A DNA stretch of 64,000 nt, from contig DIET01000046.1 in the NCBI GenBank assembly GCA_002418765.1, positions 1-64,000 of the forward strand, read 5' to 3'. Position numbers and translations under genes: made by a program. Below the pieces are notes generated by a model. The model did not search any database. It was given only the letters and a program-made list of their open reading frames with translations, and was not told the DNA's origin. Shown piece by piece: positions 1 through 8,660 of this stretch (its first letter is position 1; each line of letters starts with the position of its first letter). This DNA comes from Peptococcaceae bacterium UBA5767. Its GTDB lineage: Bacteria; Bacillota; TC1; UBA5767.

Positions 1-2011
1 TTTGCGTTTCAGGATCGAAATCATAAAGATTGCTCAAAGCAAAACGTACGGTATTACGAATCTTTCGATAAATCTCAGTCATTTGCTTGAAGATTTCATC
101 AGAAGCAGAGATATCCTTTTTATAATCTGCAGAGGCAGCCCACAACCGTAATATATCCGCTCCCATTCTCTTGATCACATCTTTTGGATCTACGCCATTA
201 CCAAGAGATTTTGACATTTTCTTGCCTTTCCCATCCACTACATAGCCATGGGTCAAAACAGCTTTATAAGGAGCATGTCCATTGGTGGCAATGGATGTAG
301 AAAGGGAGGAATTAAACCATCCTCTATGCTGGTCACTACCTTCAAGATACAAGTCAGCCGGTCTTCTCAAATCAGGGTGGTTCATCAAAACTGCCTCATG
401 GCTAGATCCTGAATCAAACCAAACATCCATAATATCAGTTTCTTTTCTAAAAGAAGATCCTTGGCAAGAAGGACAGGTAAGCCCTTCTGGAATAAGCTCC
501 TCTGCCGTTCGTTCAAACCAAACATTGGAACCAAATTCCCGAAACAAATTTTCAATATGCCTAATCGCTTCTTTATCGATAATCGCTTCCCCACAGGATG
601 CGCAGAAAAAGATGGGGATAGGTACCCCCCAAACACGTTGTCTTGAGATGCACCAGTCAGACCGATCTGCCACCATGTTGTATATACGTTCCTTCCCCCA
701 TGAGGGAATCCACTGCACATCATTCTGGATAGCACGCAAGGCGCTCTTTCTGAACCCATCAATTGAAGCAAACCATTGCTCGGTAGCACGGTACATCAAC
801 GGAGTCCTGCAACGCCAACAGTGGGGATAGGAATGCTTAATAAATTGAAGTTTCAACAATGCATGTTTTTCATCGAGGATACGGGTTATTTCCTTGTTGG
901 CATCTTCAGCCTTCAATCCAGCAAAGCGGCCTCCTTCACTAGTAAAAACTCCTTTGCTGTCTAATGGTGAAATCACCGGCAAAGTATCATATTTTCTGGC
1001 CACTTCATAATCTTCTAACCCATGTCCTGGTGCTGTATGCACACACCCTGTACCGGCCTCTAACGTAACATGATCCCCCAAAATGACCAATGAATCACGG
1101 TCCACCACAGGATTCTCGGCTACCACCAATTCTAAATCTTTTCCAAGAAACGAAGCCAAAATGATTGGCTCTGCTAGATCGCAATCTTTTATGACAGCAG
1201 CCTTCATTCCTTTGGCCATAAGATATTTCTCATTTTCAAATTGAAGCAATTCATATTCATAATCCGGATGCAACGAAATGGCAACGTTGGCTGGCAACGT
1301 CCACGGTGTAGTCGTCCAGATCACTATGTAAGTTTGGTCTTCAGGCAGTAGCCCCTTACCGTCTTTGACCTTGAATTTTACATAAATGGACGGAGAGCGA
1401 TGATCATGATACTCCACCTCAGCTTCCGCCAAAGCTGTCTCGCAGGAGGTACACCAATAAACTGGCTTCAATCCTTTATAAATGAAACCCTTTTCTGCCA
1501 TTTCGCCAAAAACTTTAACCTGCGAAGCCTCATATTCTTTACTTAATGTCAAATACGGATGCTCCCAATCGCCCCTGACACCCAAACGCTTAAATGAATT
1601 CCTTTGAATATCTACAAATCCCATAGCGTATTTGGCACATTCATTGCGAAAATTTACCGTGCCTACTTCATGGCGATTGATTCCCTTGGTCTTCGTAACC
1701 TGTTGATCAATGGGTAAACCATGGGTATCCCATCCAGGAACATACGGAGAATCATACCCACTCATGGACTTATATTTTACGATGATATCCTTAAGTATTT
1801 TGTTTAGTGTAGTTCCCAGATGGATGTCACCATTGGCATAGGGTGGTCCATCATGCAAGATCCATTTCTCCCTACCCTTATTCTTTTCTTGTACTTTATG
1901 GTAGATATCCTGCTCCTCCCACCATGCCAATGTTGCTGGTTCCTTCTCCGGCAAATTCGCACGCATGGGAAAATCAGTGTGTGGCAAATTCATTGTTTTA
2001 TCGTATTCCAT
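1..2011 (-). CDS. ileS: Isoleucyl-tRNA synthetase, N-terminal part (3' end beyond window)
   Basis: Charges tRNA-Ile with isoleucine in the cytoplasm. About 670 residues are visible; the C-terminal anticodon-binding part lies outside the window. The class I signature appears as DGPPYANGDIHLG near residue 60 and the second signature as KMSKSLGN near residue 600, with the connective editing domain (TTPWTLPANVA region) between them. The chosen start is ATG at 2011, giving MEYDKTMNLPHTDFPMRANL, preceded on the minus strand by GAAAGGGG. An upstream ATG pair at about 2030 is closed by an in-frame stop. Expression is evidently governed by the T-box leader just upstream. The assignment is secure. Confidence 0.97.
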   Translation of the reverse strand, partial: MEYDKTMNLPHTDFPMRANLPEKEPATLAWWEEQDIYHKVQEKNKGREKWILHDGPPYANGDIHLGTTLNKILKDIIVKYKSMSGYDSPYVPGWDTHGLPIDQQVTKTKGINRHEVGTVNFRNECAKYAMGFVDIQRNSFKRLGVRGDWEHPYLTLSKEYEASQVKVFGEMAEKGFIYKGLKPVYWCTSCETALAEAEVEYHDHRSPSIYVKFKVKDGKGLLPEDQTYIVIWTTTPWTLPANVAISLHPDYEYELLQFENEKYLMAKGMKAAVIKDCDLAEPIILASFLGKDLELVVAENPVVDRDSLVILGDHVTLEAGTGCVHTAPGHGLEDYEVARKYDTLPVISPLDSKGVFTSEGGRFAGLKAEDANKEITRILDEKHALLKLQFIKHSYPHCWRCRTPLMYRATEQWFASIDGFRKSALRAIQNDVQWIPSWGKERIYNMVADRSDWCISRQRVWGVPIPIFFCASCGEAIIDKEAIRHIENLFREFGSNVWFERTAEELIPEGLTCPSCQGSSFRKETDIMDVWFDSGSSHEAVLMNHPDLRRPADLYLEGSDQHRGWFNSSLSTSIATNGHAPYKAVLTHGYVVDGKGKKMSKSLGNGVDPKDVIKRMGADILRLWAASADYKKDISASDEIFKQMTEIYRKIRNTVRFALSNLYDFDPETQ

Positions 2012-2052
2012 CAGATAACCCCTTTCATCATTGGAAATATAAGTATTGTCAT

Positions 2053-2269
2053 AAAAAAAGCTCGTCCCAAAGGACGAGTCATACTCGCTAAACCACCTTA
2101 GTGCTCATCGACATAACGGTGTCTCATCCGGATATTCCTACTCTCATTTCAGAATTCAGCTCCAAAGTGATTCTCCCTTCTTTCCTCAATCCGGCTTTCA
2201 CCATCCCGGACTCGCTAAGCAAGGTGTATAGAAGGAACGTCTCTATCATCGCATTTCTTTATTCAATTT
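2053..2269 (-). promoter_or_regulatory. T-box riboswitch (tRNA-Ile responsive) with terminator, leader of ileS
   Basis: The minus-strand leader has the T-box order: a long Stem I with AGCGAG and a GGGATGGTGAAAGCC arm, a specifier region GAGAATCAC, then the conserved box AAGGTGGTTTAGCG at about 2087-2101. A terminator follows, with stem CTCGTCC/GGACGAG (2061-2067 and 2072-2078) and seven T residues on the minus strand (2053-2059). The specifier triplet reads AUC (2169-2171), an isoleucine codon, which fits the gene it precedes. By analogy with known T-boxes, uncharged tRNA-Ile should stabilise the antiterminator and allow ileS transcription. The fold was read by eye, not computed. Confidence 0.9.
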
Positions 2270-2275
2270 CACAAA

Positions 2276-2303
2276 ATTATATCATATCAGAAAGCTTTGT
2301 CAA
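2276..2303 (-). promoter_or_regulatory. Promoter of the ileS T-box leader
   Basis: The minus strand shows a perfect TTGACA (2298-2303), a 16-base spacer and a perfect TATAAT (2276-2281). This is a sigma-A-type consensus that would start transcription near 2269, just upstream of Stem I. It begins right after the divIVA stop, so ileS has its own transcript although it follows the division cluster. Confidence 0.85.
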
Positions 2304-2310
2304 AGGCTTC

Positions 2311-2772
2311 TCACTCTTGCTCACGTTCTTCATTCTCATCTATAAAATGAAGCATTGTTTTAATGTCTGCTTTCATCTTGGATTTATGGTTGGTTACCTT
2401 GCGTTTAAGAGCTGTATAGTACTCCTGCATCGCATCGATTTTTTTTTGGCCTTCTACCAATATTTGCTCAACCTTCAACTCGTTTTCTTTGATGAGCATC
2501 TCGCTTTCTTTAACAGCATTTTCCCGAATCTCACCAGCAGACTGTTGAGCAAGAATAAAAGTATTCTTTAAATCTTCTTCCAAATTTCTATAATAATCAA
2601 TTCTTTCCGCTTGTTCTGCGATATCACGTTTCAATTCTTCCATTTCATTCCAAAGAGCCTGCACCGAAACAGCAATATCATCTAGATACTGATCCACTTC
2701 CTCTTTCTTGTACCCGAATGCAACGGTATGGAAACTGATGTTTTGAATGTCTTCAGGATGTATCTGGTCCAT
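2311..2772 (-). CDS. divIVA: DivIVA-family cell-division / polar-growth protein
   Basis: A 153-residue coiled-coil protein that by family marks negatively curved membrane at poles and division sites. The N-terminal DivIVA domain (roughly 1-60) shows the pattern PEDIQNISFHTVAFGYKKEE followed by VDQYLDD, as in the lipid-binding and crossed-helix segments. The rest is continuous heptad-like helix rich in E, K and Q. It is the last gene of the ylm end of the division cluster, 10 bases after ylmH. The start has a strong AGGAGGAAAG ribosome site. Function in division versus other polar roles cannot be told from sequence. Confidence 0.92.
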   Translation of the reverse strand: MDQIHPEDIQNISFHTVAFGYKKEEVDQYLDDIAVSVQALWNEMEELKRDIAEQAERIDYYRNLEEDLKNTFILAQQSAGEIRENAVKESEMLIKENELKVEQILVEGQKKIDAMQEYYTALKRKVTNHKSKMKADIKTMLHFIDENEEREQE

Positions 2773-2782
2773 AACTTTCCTC

Positions 2783-3565
2783 CTAAATAAATTTACGAAT
2801 CATGACTTTCATTTTATTCTTTTTACTTACGGACAATACTTCCATCAATTTTATTCTACCATAATGACGACAAGAAATATAACTGTTCATGCCCACTACT
2901 GCTCCTGGTTTGCTCAGTGTTCTCCATTGCACCTTCACAGATTCAGACCGAATAAGGGACTCAGCCTGCCGACGCGATGTACCAAAAGCATTGGCAACGA
3001 CTACATCCAGTCTAAGACTGCTTAAGGAACACAGGATATCCTCATATCCTGTAGCACATCCTTGTATACTTGAAGTCTCTTCTACAAAAACCAGATGGCG
3101 GCCAATGTTTATTAAATTCATAGCAACATAGGGTTGAATCTCTCGGCTAAGAACAACAATGGCACTGTTATCATTCAAAACAACGATATCGCCCAGATAA
3201 TCTCTTGAGATTCCCAAACTCAATATAGCGCCAAGATAATCTCGATGTGTTATGCGCTGATTTGAAGTGCTTTTGACATCCATACGCAACCTGCACATAG
3301 GAAAATCCAAAATGCCAAGATGATAATCAGGATAAATAGCCAACATATTCCGTTCTGCCTCAGGATAACCACCTTCGACAGAGTAGGATATGTCTCCACA
3401 GCGTTTAAGAATGGGTTCAGCCAAAGAAACAATAAGTGGTGATAGAAAATGGGAAAAAGAAATCACTTTTCGCCGATTGGCTAGATCGACTAAATCAAGA
3501 ATTTTCGCCAATTCCAATCTTTCTTCTGGTTCGTTGATATGGTTCAATCGATGATCCAATCCCAT
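2783..3565 (-). CDS. ylmH: YlmH-type RNA-binding protein with S4 domain
   Basis: A 260-residue member of the YlmH family found beside sepF and divIVA in Firmicutes. The C-terminal part (about 185-245) is an S4 RNA-binding domain: VVVANAFGTSRRQAESLIRS followed by a segment with V-N-W/Q-R and a G-Y-I turn. The N-terminal two-thirds is the conserved YlmH region. Homologs are reported to bind ribosome-associated RNA. It lies directly after ylmG with no gap. Its ribosome site is weak, suggesting translation coupled to the upstream gene. Precise function here is inferred from family only. Confidence 0.88.
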   Translation of the reverse strand: MGLDHRLNHINEPEERLELAKILDLVDLANRRKVISFSHFLSPLIVSLAEPILKRCGDISYSVEGGYPEAERNMLAIYPDYHLGILDFPMCRLRMDVKSTSNQRITHRDYLGAILSLGISRDYLGDIVVLNDNSAIVVLSREIQPYVAMNLINIGRHLVFVEETSSIQGCATGYEDILCSLSSLRLDVVVANAFGTSRRQAESLIRSESVKVQWRTLSKPGAVVGMNSYISCRHYGRIKLMEVLSVSKKNKMKVMIRKFI

Positions 3566-3814
3566 TTATAATAGACCCATCAACACATTTTCAATAAGTT
3601 GAAGTAAAAAAATAGTTATCAATGGTGCAAAATCAATCATCATATTGCTGGCAGGTAAAATTTTGCGAACTGGAGAAACAAAGGTTTCCGTGATGTCAAC
3701 CAAGCTTCGATACCATGTTTGTCTGTGCAATGTAGGAAACCAACTTAAAATTGCTCGTAGAATAATCAGCCAGGTCAGAATGTCAATGGAAAATCTTATA
3801 AAATCTCTGATCAT
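3566..3814 (-). CDS. ylmG: YggT-family membrane protein (YlmG)
   Basis: A small protein of 82 residues with two predicted membrane segments (about 5-27 and 60-80), which matches the YggT/YlmG family. A conserved motif, ILSWFPTLHRQTWYRSLVDI, lies between the helices and is followed by the P-V-R-K-I-L-P segment. Family members are genetically linked with SepF and FtsZ and have been tied to membrane or septum organisation. It sits 2 bases after proC and directly before ylmH, the usual neighbourhood. Confidence 0.88.
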   Translation of the reverse strand: MIRDFIRFSIDILTWLIILRAILSWFPTLHRQTWYRSLVDITETFVSPVRKILPASNMMIDFAPLITIFLLQLIENVLMGLL

Positions 3815-3816
3815 AT

Positions 3817-4617
3817 CTATTCACCAAGTTCTCTTGAACGTTTTGCAGCGGCAGCAATGGCTTTGAGTATCGCATTACGGAAACCACGTTCCTCTAATAC
3901 CTCAACAGCCCGAATGGTTGTGCCGCCAGGGGATGTCACCATATCTTTCAATTCCCCAGGATGTTTGCCTGTAAAATCAACCATCATGGCACTCCCAATC
4001 ACTGTGTCCAATGCTAATTTTCTAGCAATGTCTCTTGGCAAACCTTCATTCACACCTGCGTCAATCATGGCTTCAATAAAAAGATATACATAGGCAGGAC
4101 CACTCCCAGACAAAGAAGTTACGGCATCAAAGTATTTTTCATCCATCCAGTAGACGTGGCCCACACTCTTAAATATTTCTTCCACCAAAAGGTGTTCTTC
4201 CTGATTGATTTCCAAACTAGTCAAAACACTAGCACCGTAACCAATTAGAGCAGGTATATTGGGCATTACTCTCACGATTTTTGCCTTTGGTATCATGGTT
4301 TTCAAATTAGATAATGATATTCCTGCCGCAATGGAAATCACAAGATGAGAATTGGTAAAAAACTCTTGATTATTGGCCAGAACATATTTTACAATCTGTG
4401 GTTTAACAGCCAGTATAATAATATCTGCCTGTTCACAGATTGATTTGATGGACTCAACCGTGATGGTTCCATAGGATTCCTCCAGCAACTGGGTTCTTTT
4501 TATATCAATATCACTAACCAGAACCTGTAATTGATCATGACTTTCTGTAATACCAGAAATAATGGCTTCTGCCATTTTCCCGCCTCCGATGAAACCAATT
4601 TTAATCTGATCAATCAT
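3817..4617 (-). CDS. proC: Pyrroline-5-carboxylate reductase
   Basis: Catalyses the last step of proline synthesis, NAD(P)H-dependent reduction of pyrroline-5-carboxylate. The 266 residues start with the Rossmann motif GFIGGGKMAEAIISG. The C-terminal signature is also present, with SGSGPAYVYLFIEAM at about 160-175 and the TSPGGTTIRAVEVLEERGFR stretch near 230-250. It overlaps the end of sepF by 8 bases, so it is part of the division cluster transcript rather than a separate proline operon. Housing proC between sepF and ylmG is seen in some Gram-positive genomes; whether it matters for division is unknown. Confidence 0.96.
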   Translation of the reverse strand: MIDQIKIGFIGGGKMAEAIISGITESHDQLQVLVSDIDIKRTQLLEESYGTITVESIKSICEQADIIILAVKPQIVKYVLANNQEFFTNSHLVISIAAGISLSNLKTMIPKAKIVRVMPNIPALIGYGASVLTSLEINQEEHLLVEEIFKSVGHVYWMDEKYFDAVTSLSGSGPAYVYLFIEAMIDAGVNEGLPRDIARKLALDTVIGSAMMVDFTGKHPGELKDMVTSPGGTTIRAVEVLEERGFRNAILKAIAAAAKRSRELGE

Positions 4618-5176
4618 ATGATTTACTCACTTTCGCAGATGAATAATCAGGATTTCTTGTTTCCTGGATCTTCTCAATCTCTGGTGGAAACTTCTCAGTC
4701 CCTTGTTTTTTCTTCAAACTCTCAACGGCCATCGTATCCGGAGCAAACAAGATAATACCAGCACTGATTTTATGTACCGTGCCGCCTAAAGCATAAATAT
4801 TCCCCGACATGAAATCAATAATTTTTCTGGCATCCTCATACTCGACTTCTTCCAAATTGATAATGATTGCTTTTTTTTCTTTTAATAAATCAGCAGCTTC
4901 TCGGACTTGATCAAAATTTTCAGGCTCAACTATAAACAACATCATATTGGGTATCTTTTTTCTGCCTTCAACAAAAAATTCTTCTGCCGGTGAATCTTGT
5001 TCCATTTGTGAGTCGAGTGGTTCATGAGGAATTCTTTTTTTTTGCTTGGGTTTTCCTTTGTTTACAATTTTCACATCACCATAGACAGAATCATTCAAAT
5101 CATCCTCAATTGATTCATCATCTTCGACAATTTCCATCCCCAAAGCTGAAATCATTCCATTAAAAATTTTCGCCAT
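4610..5176 (-). CDS. sepF: SepF, FtsZ-bundling and membrane-anchoring division protein
   Basis: A 188-residue SepF homolog. The short N-terminal amphipathic stretch (MAKIFNGMISALGMEI) would bind membrane. An acidic and charged linker follows to about residue 70. The conserved globular domain (about 75-160) contains PNMMLFIVEPENFDQV, IINLEEVEYEDARKIIDFM and GGTVHKISAGIILFAP. The C-terminal tail past this domain is charged. In Firmicutes SepF bundles FtsZ and can replace FtsA as the anchor, which matters here because no ftsA is found in the cluster. The ribosome site AAAGGAGG is strong. Confidence 0.93.
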   Translation of the reverse strand: MAKIFNGMISALGMEIVEDDESIEDDLNDSVYGDVKIVNKGKPKQKKRIPHEPLDSQMEQDSPAEEFFVEGRKKIPNMMLFIVEPENFDQVREAADLLKEKKAIIINLEEVEYEDARKIIDFMSGNIYALGGTVHKISAGIILFAPDTMAVESLKKKQGTEKFPPEIEKIQETRNPDYSSAKVSKSYD

Positions 5177-5188
5177 AACAACCTCCTT

Positions 5189-5875
5189 TTATTTTACTGG
5201 TCTTTCCCCAAGAATAGCACTTCCAACACGCACGTGCGTAGCCCCCTCCTCAATGGCGATTGAATAATCATTGCTCATTCCCATGGAAAGGATGGTCAGT
5301 TTAAAGCCATGATCTACCATCTCATTAAATAGTTTGTTTAATCCTCGAAAAACAGGTCTGGTCATTTCCGGGTCAGCTTCATGGGGCGCCATCGTCATCA
5401 ACCCCAAGGGTTCAATACCCGGCAATGACATTAACTCCTTTAATAAAGGCTCTACTTCTTGTGGATGGAGTCCGAACTTAGACGATTCCCCTGACACATT
5501 CACTTCAATCAATACAGGTACAACCCGATTGATCAACTTCGCCTGTCTAGAGATTTCCGCAGCCAAATCATACTGATCAACCGAATGAATCATGGCCACT
5601 TTATCAATGATATACTTGATTTTATTTTTTTGCAGGTGTCCAATAAAATGCCAAGCCACATCTCTTTGCAAAAGGGAATATTTGTCTCTTACTTCTTGGG
5701 CTTTGTTCTCACCGATGTCAGTGACCCCCAGGTCGATCAACGATTGCATGGTTTCAATCGGATGCTTTTTGGTAACCGCAACCAAAGTAATATCCTTAGG
5801 ATTTCGGTTAACTCTTTCTGCTGCCTGTATAATACACGCTTTAACGTTATCTAAGTTCTGTTCCAATCCCATCAT
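5189..5875 (-). CDS. ylmE: YggS-family PLP homeostasis protein (YlmE)
   Basis: A 228-residue alanine-racemase-fold protein that binds pyridoxal phosphate and is thought to buffer it in the cell. The PLP lysine is in VAVTKKHPIETM near residue 35, and the C-terminal phosphate-binding end reads SMGMSNDYSIAIEEGATHVR, followed by VGSAILGER. It starts at ATG-ATG after AGGAGAAT and lies 13 bases before sepF, its standard partner in Gram-positive bacteria. No separate catalytic reaction is established for the family. Confidence 0.93.
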   Translation of the reverse strand: MMGLEQNLDNVKACIIQAAERVNRNPKDITLVAVTKKHPIETMQSLIDLGVTDIGENKAQEVRDKYSLLQRDVAWHFIGHLQKNKIKYIIDKVAMIHSVDQYDLAAEISRQAKLINRVVPVLIEVNVSGESSKFGLHPQEVEPLLKELMSLPGIEPLGLMTMAPHEADPEMTRPVFRGLNKLFNEMVDHGFKLTILSMGMSNDYSIAIEEGATHVRVGSAILGERPVK

Positions 5876-5881
5876 ATTCTC

Positions 5882-6682
5882 CTAACTCATCATCGCTATA
5901 GCTGCCATTCGACCTGTTTGACTACCCTCTCTGCGATATGAAAAAAAAAGGGTTTCTTCTTCCCATGTATCATAGCTCGATACAGTAATGTTTTCTTCCT
6001 TTACCCCTATGGAAAGCAGAGATTGGAGCATGCAACGTTGTAAATCAATATATATATCACCATCGATTACATCTATCCATTTTGCAAAACCAGCATCTTG
6101 AAAGGCACTTTGGACTTCGGGCCCCACCATAAAATGATTCTTCCCGATGCTAGGGCCAATATAAACCTGCATAGAAGAGGACCTCGCTCCCAGGCTTTCC
6201 ATGCTGCGAACTGCTTTTTCAGTGTTTTTCTGTACAATACCCTTCCAACCTGCATGAACCAAGCCCAGAACACCCCGCTTGGCATCAAAAAGGATGACAG
6301 GGACACAATCAGCAAAAAAAGCCATCAATGGGACTCCTTTTTCTCTTGTAATCAATGCATCCACACCATTTATCGCTTCGTTGGACGTAAACGCTCCTCT
6401 GCCAAAGTCTTCCATGGTTACCACAGCTGCTTGACTACCGTGTACCTGTTCACCAACCACCAGATTTTCCCAGGGTATTCCCAAAGCATGGGTCCATCTT
6501 ATCAAATTGGTACGCACATTTTTTTGGTTTTCTTCTGCCCGATAACTTAAATTGAGATCTTCTTTAGGAAAATAGCTAACGCCACCTATCCTGGTTGAAA
6601 ACGAATGCTTGAGTTTATTTTCATTCAAATTGGTATCTTCTAGCCAAACCATACCATGACGTTGTATTAATATTTCCGACAT
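5882..6682 (-). CDS. pgeF: Laccase-domain purine nucleoside phosphorylase (YfiH/YlmD family)
   Basis: A 266-residue member of the multicopper-oxidase-like YfiH family. Members phosphorolyse or deaminate purine nucleosides, and the E. coli member edits peptidoglycan precursors. The metal-binding triad region is visible as VHGSQAAVVT (about residue 80), FFADCVPVILFD (about 125) and VHAGWKGI (about 143). The start codon shares its A with the nrdR stop (TAATG), so the two genes are translationally coupled. Its stop is 6 bases from ylmE. Which activity dominates here cannot be told from sequence. Confidence 0.9.
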   Translation of the reverse strand: MSEILIQRHGMVWLEDTNLNENKLKHSFSTRIGGVSYFPKEDLNLSYRAEENQKNVRTNLIRWTHALGIPWENLVVGEQVHGSQAAVVTMEDFGRGAFTSNEAINGVDALITREKGVPLMAFFADCVPVILFDAKRGVLGLVHAGWKGIVQKNTEKAVRSMESLGARSSSMQVYIGPSIGKNHFMVGPEVQSAFQDAGFAKWIDVIDGDIYIDLQRCMLQSLLSIGVKEENITVSSYDTWEEETLFFSYRREGSQTGRMAAIAMMS

Positions 6683-7149
6683 TATTCTTCCTTATTCCGG
6701 GCCTTGATCAAATTTTCCAATTCCTTCATAAACGTTTCAACATCTTTAAATTCCCTATAAACAGAAGCAAATCGTACATAGGCAACCGGATCAATTTTTT
6801 GCAATTTTTCCATCACCTTTTCTCCAACTTTAATGCTGCTGATTTCACGTTCAGAATCATTCATAAATTCACGTTCAATCTCAATAACGGTGTTTTCTAA
6901 AGTATCAAGAGATATCTCACGTTTTTCGCAGGCTTTCAACAGGCCTGTAAGCAATTTATTGCGGTCGAAAATATCTCGTGTTCCATCTTTTTTGACCACA
7001 ATCAAAGGTACATTTTCTACACGTTCATAAGTTGTGAATCGCCTGGAACATTGGAGACATTCTCTCCTTCTTCGAATAGCCTGATTGTCTTCTGCAGGTC
7101 TGGAATCCAAGACCTTGGAGTCTTCATAACCACAATAAATGCATTTCAT
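6682..7149 (-). CDS. nrdR: Transcriptional repressor NrdR
   Basis: A 155-residue zinc-ribbon plus ATP-cone repressor of ribonucleotide reductase genes. The N-terminal zinc ribbon is MKCIYCGYEDSKVLD with its second cysteine pair in RRRECLQCSRRFTTYERVE. The ATP-cone spans about residues 49-139 and begins LIVVKKDGTRDIFDRNKLL. It lies 20 bases after ftsZ. In spore-forming relatives, sporulation genes often fill the space between ftsZ and nrdR; here there is none. Targets are presumably NrdR boxes elsewhere in the genome. Confidence 0.96.
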   Translation of the reverse strand: MKCIYCGYEDSKVLDSRPAEDNQAIRRRRECLQCSRRFTTYERVENVPLIVVKKDGTRDIFDRNKLLTGLLKACEKREISLDTLENTVIEIEREFMNDSEREISSIKVGEKVMEKLQKIDPVAYVRFASVYREFKDVETFMKELENLIKARNKEE

Positions 7150-7168
7150 AAGTATCTCCTTTTTCAGA

Positions 7169-8287
7169 CTATAAATCTGCTAGAAAATCCGGAATATCTA
7201 TCGTACGCTCACCAAAAGGATTTTCTGGTGAACGTTTTGCAAAACTCTCATTCCTTGGTTCAAGAAATGATCTCTCATGCTGGGCCAATAATGGTTCATG
7301 GTGTTTCGCATCGTTTCTTTTATGCTGATTTTGAGCATTGAAACCGGTAGCAATAACTGTCACTTTGATATCTTCATCCATATCCTGGTTGACCTGGGCC
7401 CCGAAAATAATATTGGCGTCCTCGTCAGTTGCTTCTGTCACCACCGCTGCAATTTGGCTTACTTCAAAAATAGTCATATCAGGACCTCCCGTGATGTTGA
7501 GCAGAACTCCTCTGGCACCCTCTATGCTGGTTTCCAGCAGTTTGCTTGATATGGCCATTCTGGCAGCATCTTCGGCACGATTCTCTCCTGAAGCAATACC
7601 AATCCCCATCAGTGCAGATCCCCGTTCATTCATGATTGTACGTACATCAGCAAAGTCCAAATTAATCATCGCTGGTACTACAATAAGATCAGAGATGCCC
7701 TGAACGCCTTGCCTGAGGACGTCATCGGCCATTCTAAAGGCATCTGTCATCGGAGTATTCTTATCAGCAATTTCTAATAGTCGATCATTCTTAATGGTGA
7801 TCAGGGTATCCACTTCTTCATGAAAACTACTTATACCATCATCGGCAAATCGACCTCTTCGATTTCCTTCGAAACGAAAAGGTTTGGTAGCCACACCCAC
7901 AGTCAAAGCACCCAACTCTTTGCTGATTCTGGCCACAATGGGAGCCGCACCCGTACCAGTACCACCACCCATCCCACATGTTATGAATATCATATCAGCA
8001 CCCTGTAATGCCTTATATATCTCATCACTGCTCTCCTCAGCAGCGGCTTTTCCTACTTGAGGATTGGCACCAGCACCCAGACCACGCGTCAATTTCTGAC
8101 CGATTTGAATTTTTTTAGATGCTCTAGATAGTTGTAATGCCTGAGCATCTGTATTGATAGCAATAAATTCTACGCCTTGCAGTCCTGCTTCAATCATCCG
8201 ATTGACGGCATTGTTTCCCCCGCCACCTACTCCTACTACTTTAATGGTTGCGTATTGCTCAAAGCTTACGTCTTCAAATTCTAGCAT
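7169..8287 (-). CDS. ftsZ: Cell-division GTPase FtsZ
   Basis: The tubulin homolog that forms the cytokinetic ring. The 372 residues show the GTPase signature GGGTGTGAAPIVARI (about 108-122), the N-terminal nucleotide-contact motif VGVGGGGNNAVNRM, and the T7 synergy-loop region INLDFADVRTIM near 205. The variable linker is short, and the C-terminal conserved peptide is IDIPDFLADL, the usual docking site for SepF and similar partners. The start is ATG after AAAAGGAGC. It lies between sbp and nrdR; ftsA, often directly upstream in other bacteria, is absent. Confidence 0.98.
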   Translation of the reverse strand: MLEFEDVSFEQYATIKVVGVGGGGNNAVNRMIEAGLQGVEFIAINTDAQALQLSRASKKIQIGQKLTRGLGAGANPQVGKAAAEESSDEIYKALQGADMIFITCGMGGGTGTGAAPIVARISKELGALTVGVATKPFRFEGNRRGRFADDGISSFHEEVDTLITIKNDRLLEIADKNTPMTDAFRMADDVLRQGVQGISDLIVVPAMINLDFADVRTIMNERGSALMGIGIASGENRAEDAARMAISSKLLETSIEGARGVLLNITGGPDMTIFEVSQIAAVVTEATDEDANIIFGAQVNQDMDEDIKVTVIATGFNAQNQHKRNDAKHHEPLLAQHERSFLEPRNESFAKRSPENPFGERTIDIPDFLADL

Positions 8288-8301
8288 AATATGCTCCTTT
8301 T

Positions 8302-8652
8302 CTATTGATCTTTTCTTCCCTCAATTAGCATGATTCTAATGGCTGAAATATTTTGGAATATTCTAACCCCAAAGGCCACAATGGCTGCCAGGTACAACTC
8401 CACACCCAGCTTATCACCCATATAAGCGATAGCCGCAGCAACAACAGCATTGAGCAAAAATCCAGAAATAAAAATTTTATAATCAAACCTCGACTGCAAT
8501 CCAGCCTTGGTTCCCCCAATCACTGTATCCAACGCGGCCAAAGCAGCCAAGGCGACATATTTGCTATAAGCAGCCGGTATTTGCAACGGAAATCTAGTAC
8601 CTATGATAATCCCGCACAACAAACCCAAGACAGCTATCATGATTTTTTTCAT
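8302..8652 (-). CDS. sbp: Small basic membrane protein Sbp (DUF1290)
   Basis: A 116-residue membrane protein of the DUF1290 family, typically found between divIB and ftsZ. About three to four hydrophobic helices are visible. The conserved middle reads KYVALAALAALDTVIGGTKA, followed by a basic loop and FISGFLLNAVVAAAIAYMGD. Its biochemical role is not established, but the location is nearly constant in Gram-positive division clusters. It is 9 bases from divIB and 15 bases from ftsZ. Confidence 0.9.
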   Translation of the reverse strand: MKKIMIAVLGLLCGIIIGTRFPLQIPAAYSKYVALAALAALDTVIGGTKAGLQSRFDYKIFISGFLLNAVVAAAIAYMGDKLGVELYLAAIVAFGVRIFQNISAIRIMLIEGRKDQ

Positions 8653-8660
8653 AACGACCT

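Noticed and set aside
282..830. A 182-codon plus-strand open frame at the window start
   Set aside because: It lies entirely antisense to ileS, whose minus-strand translation carries clear synthetase motifs. No ribosome site or known domain is seen.
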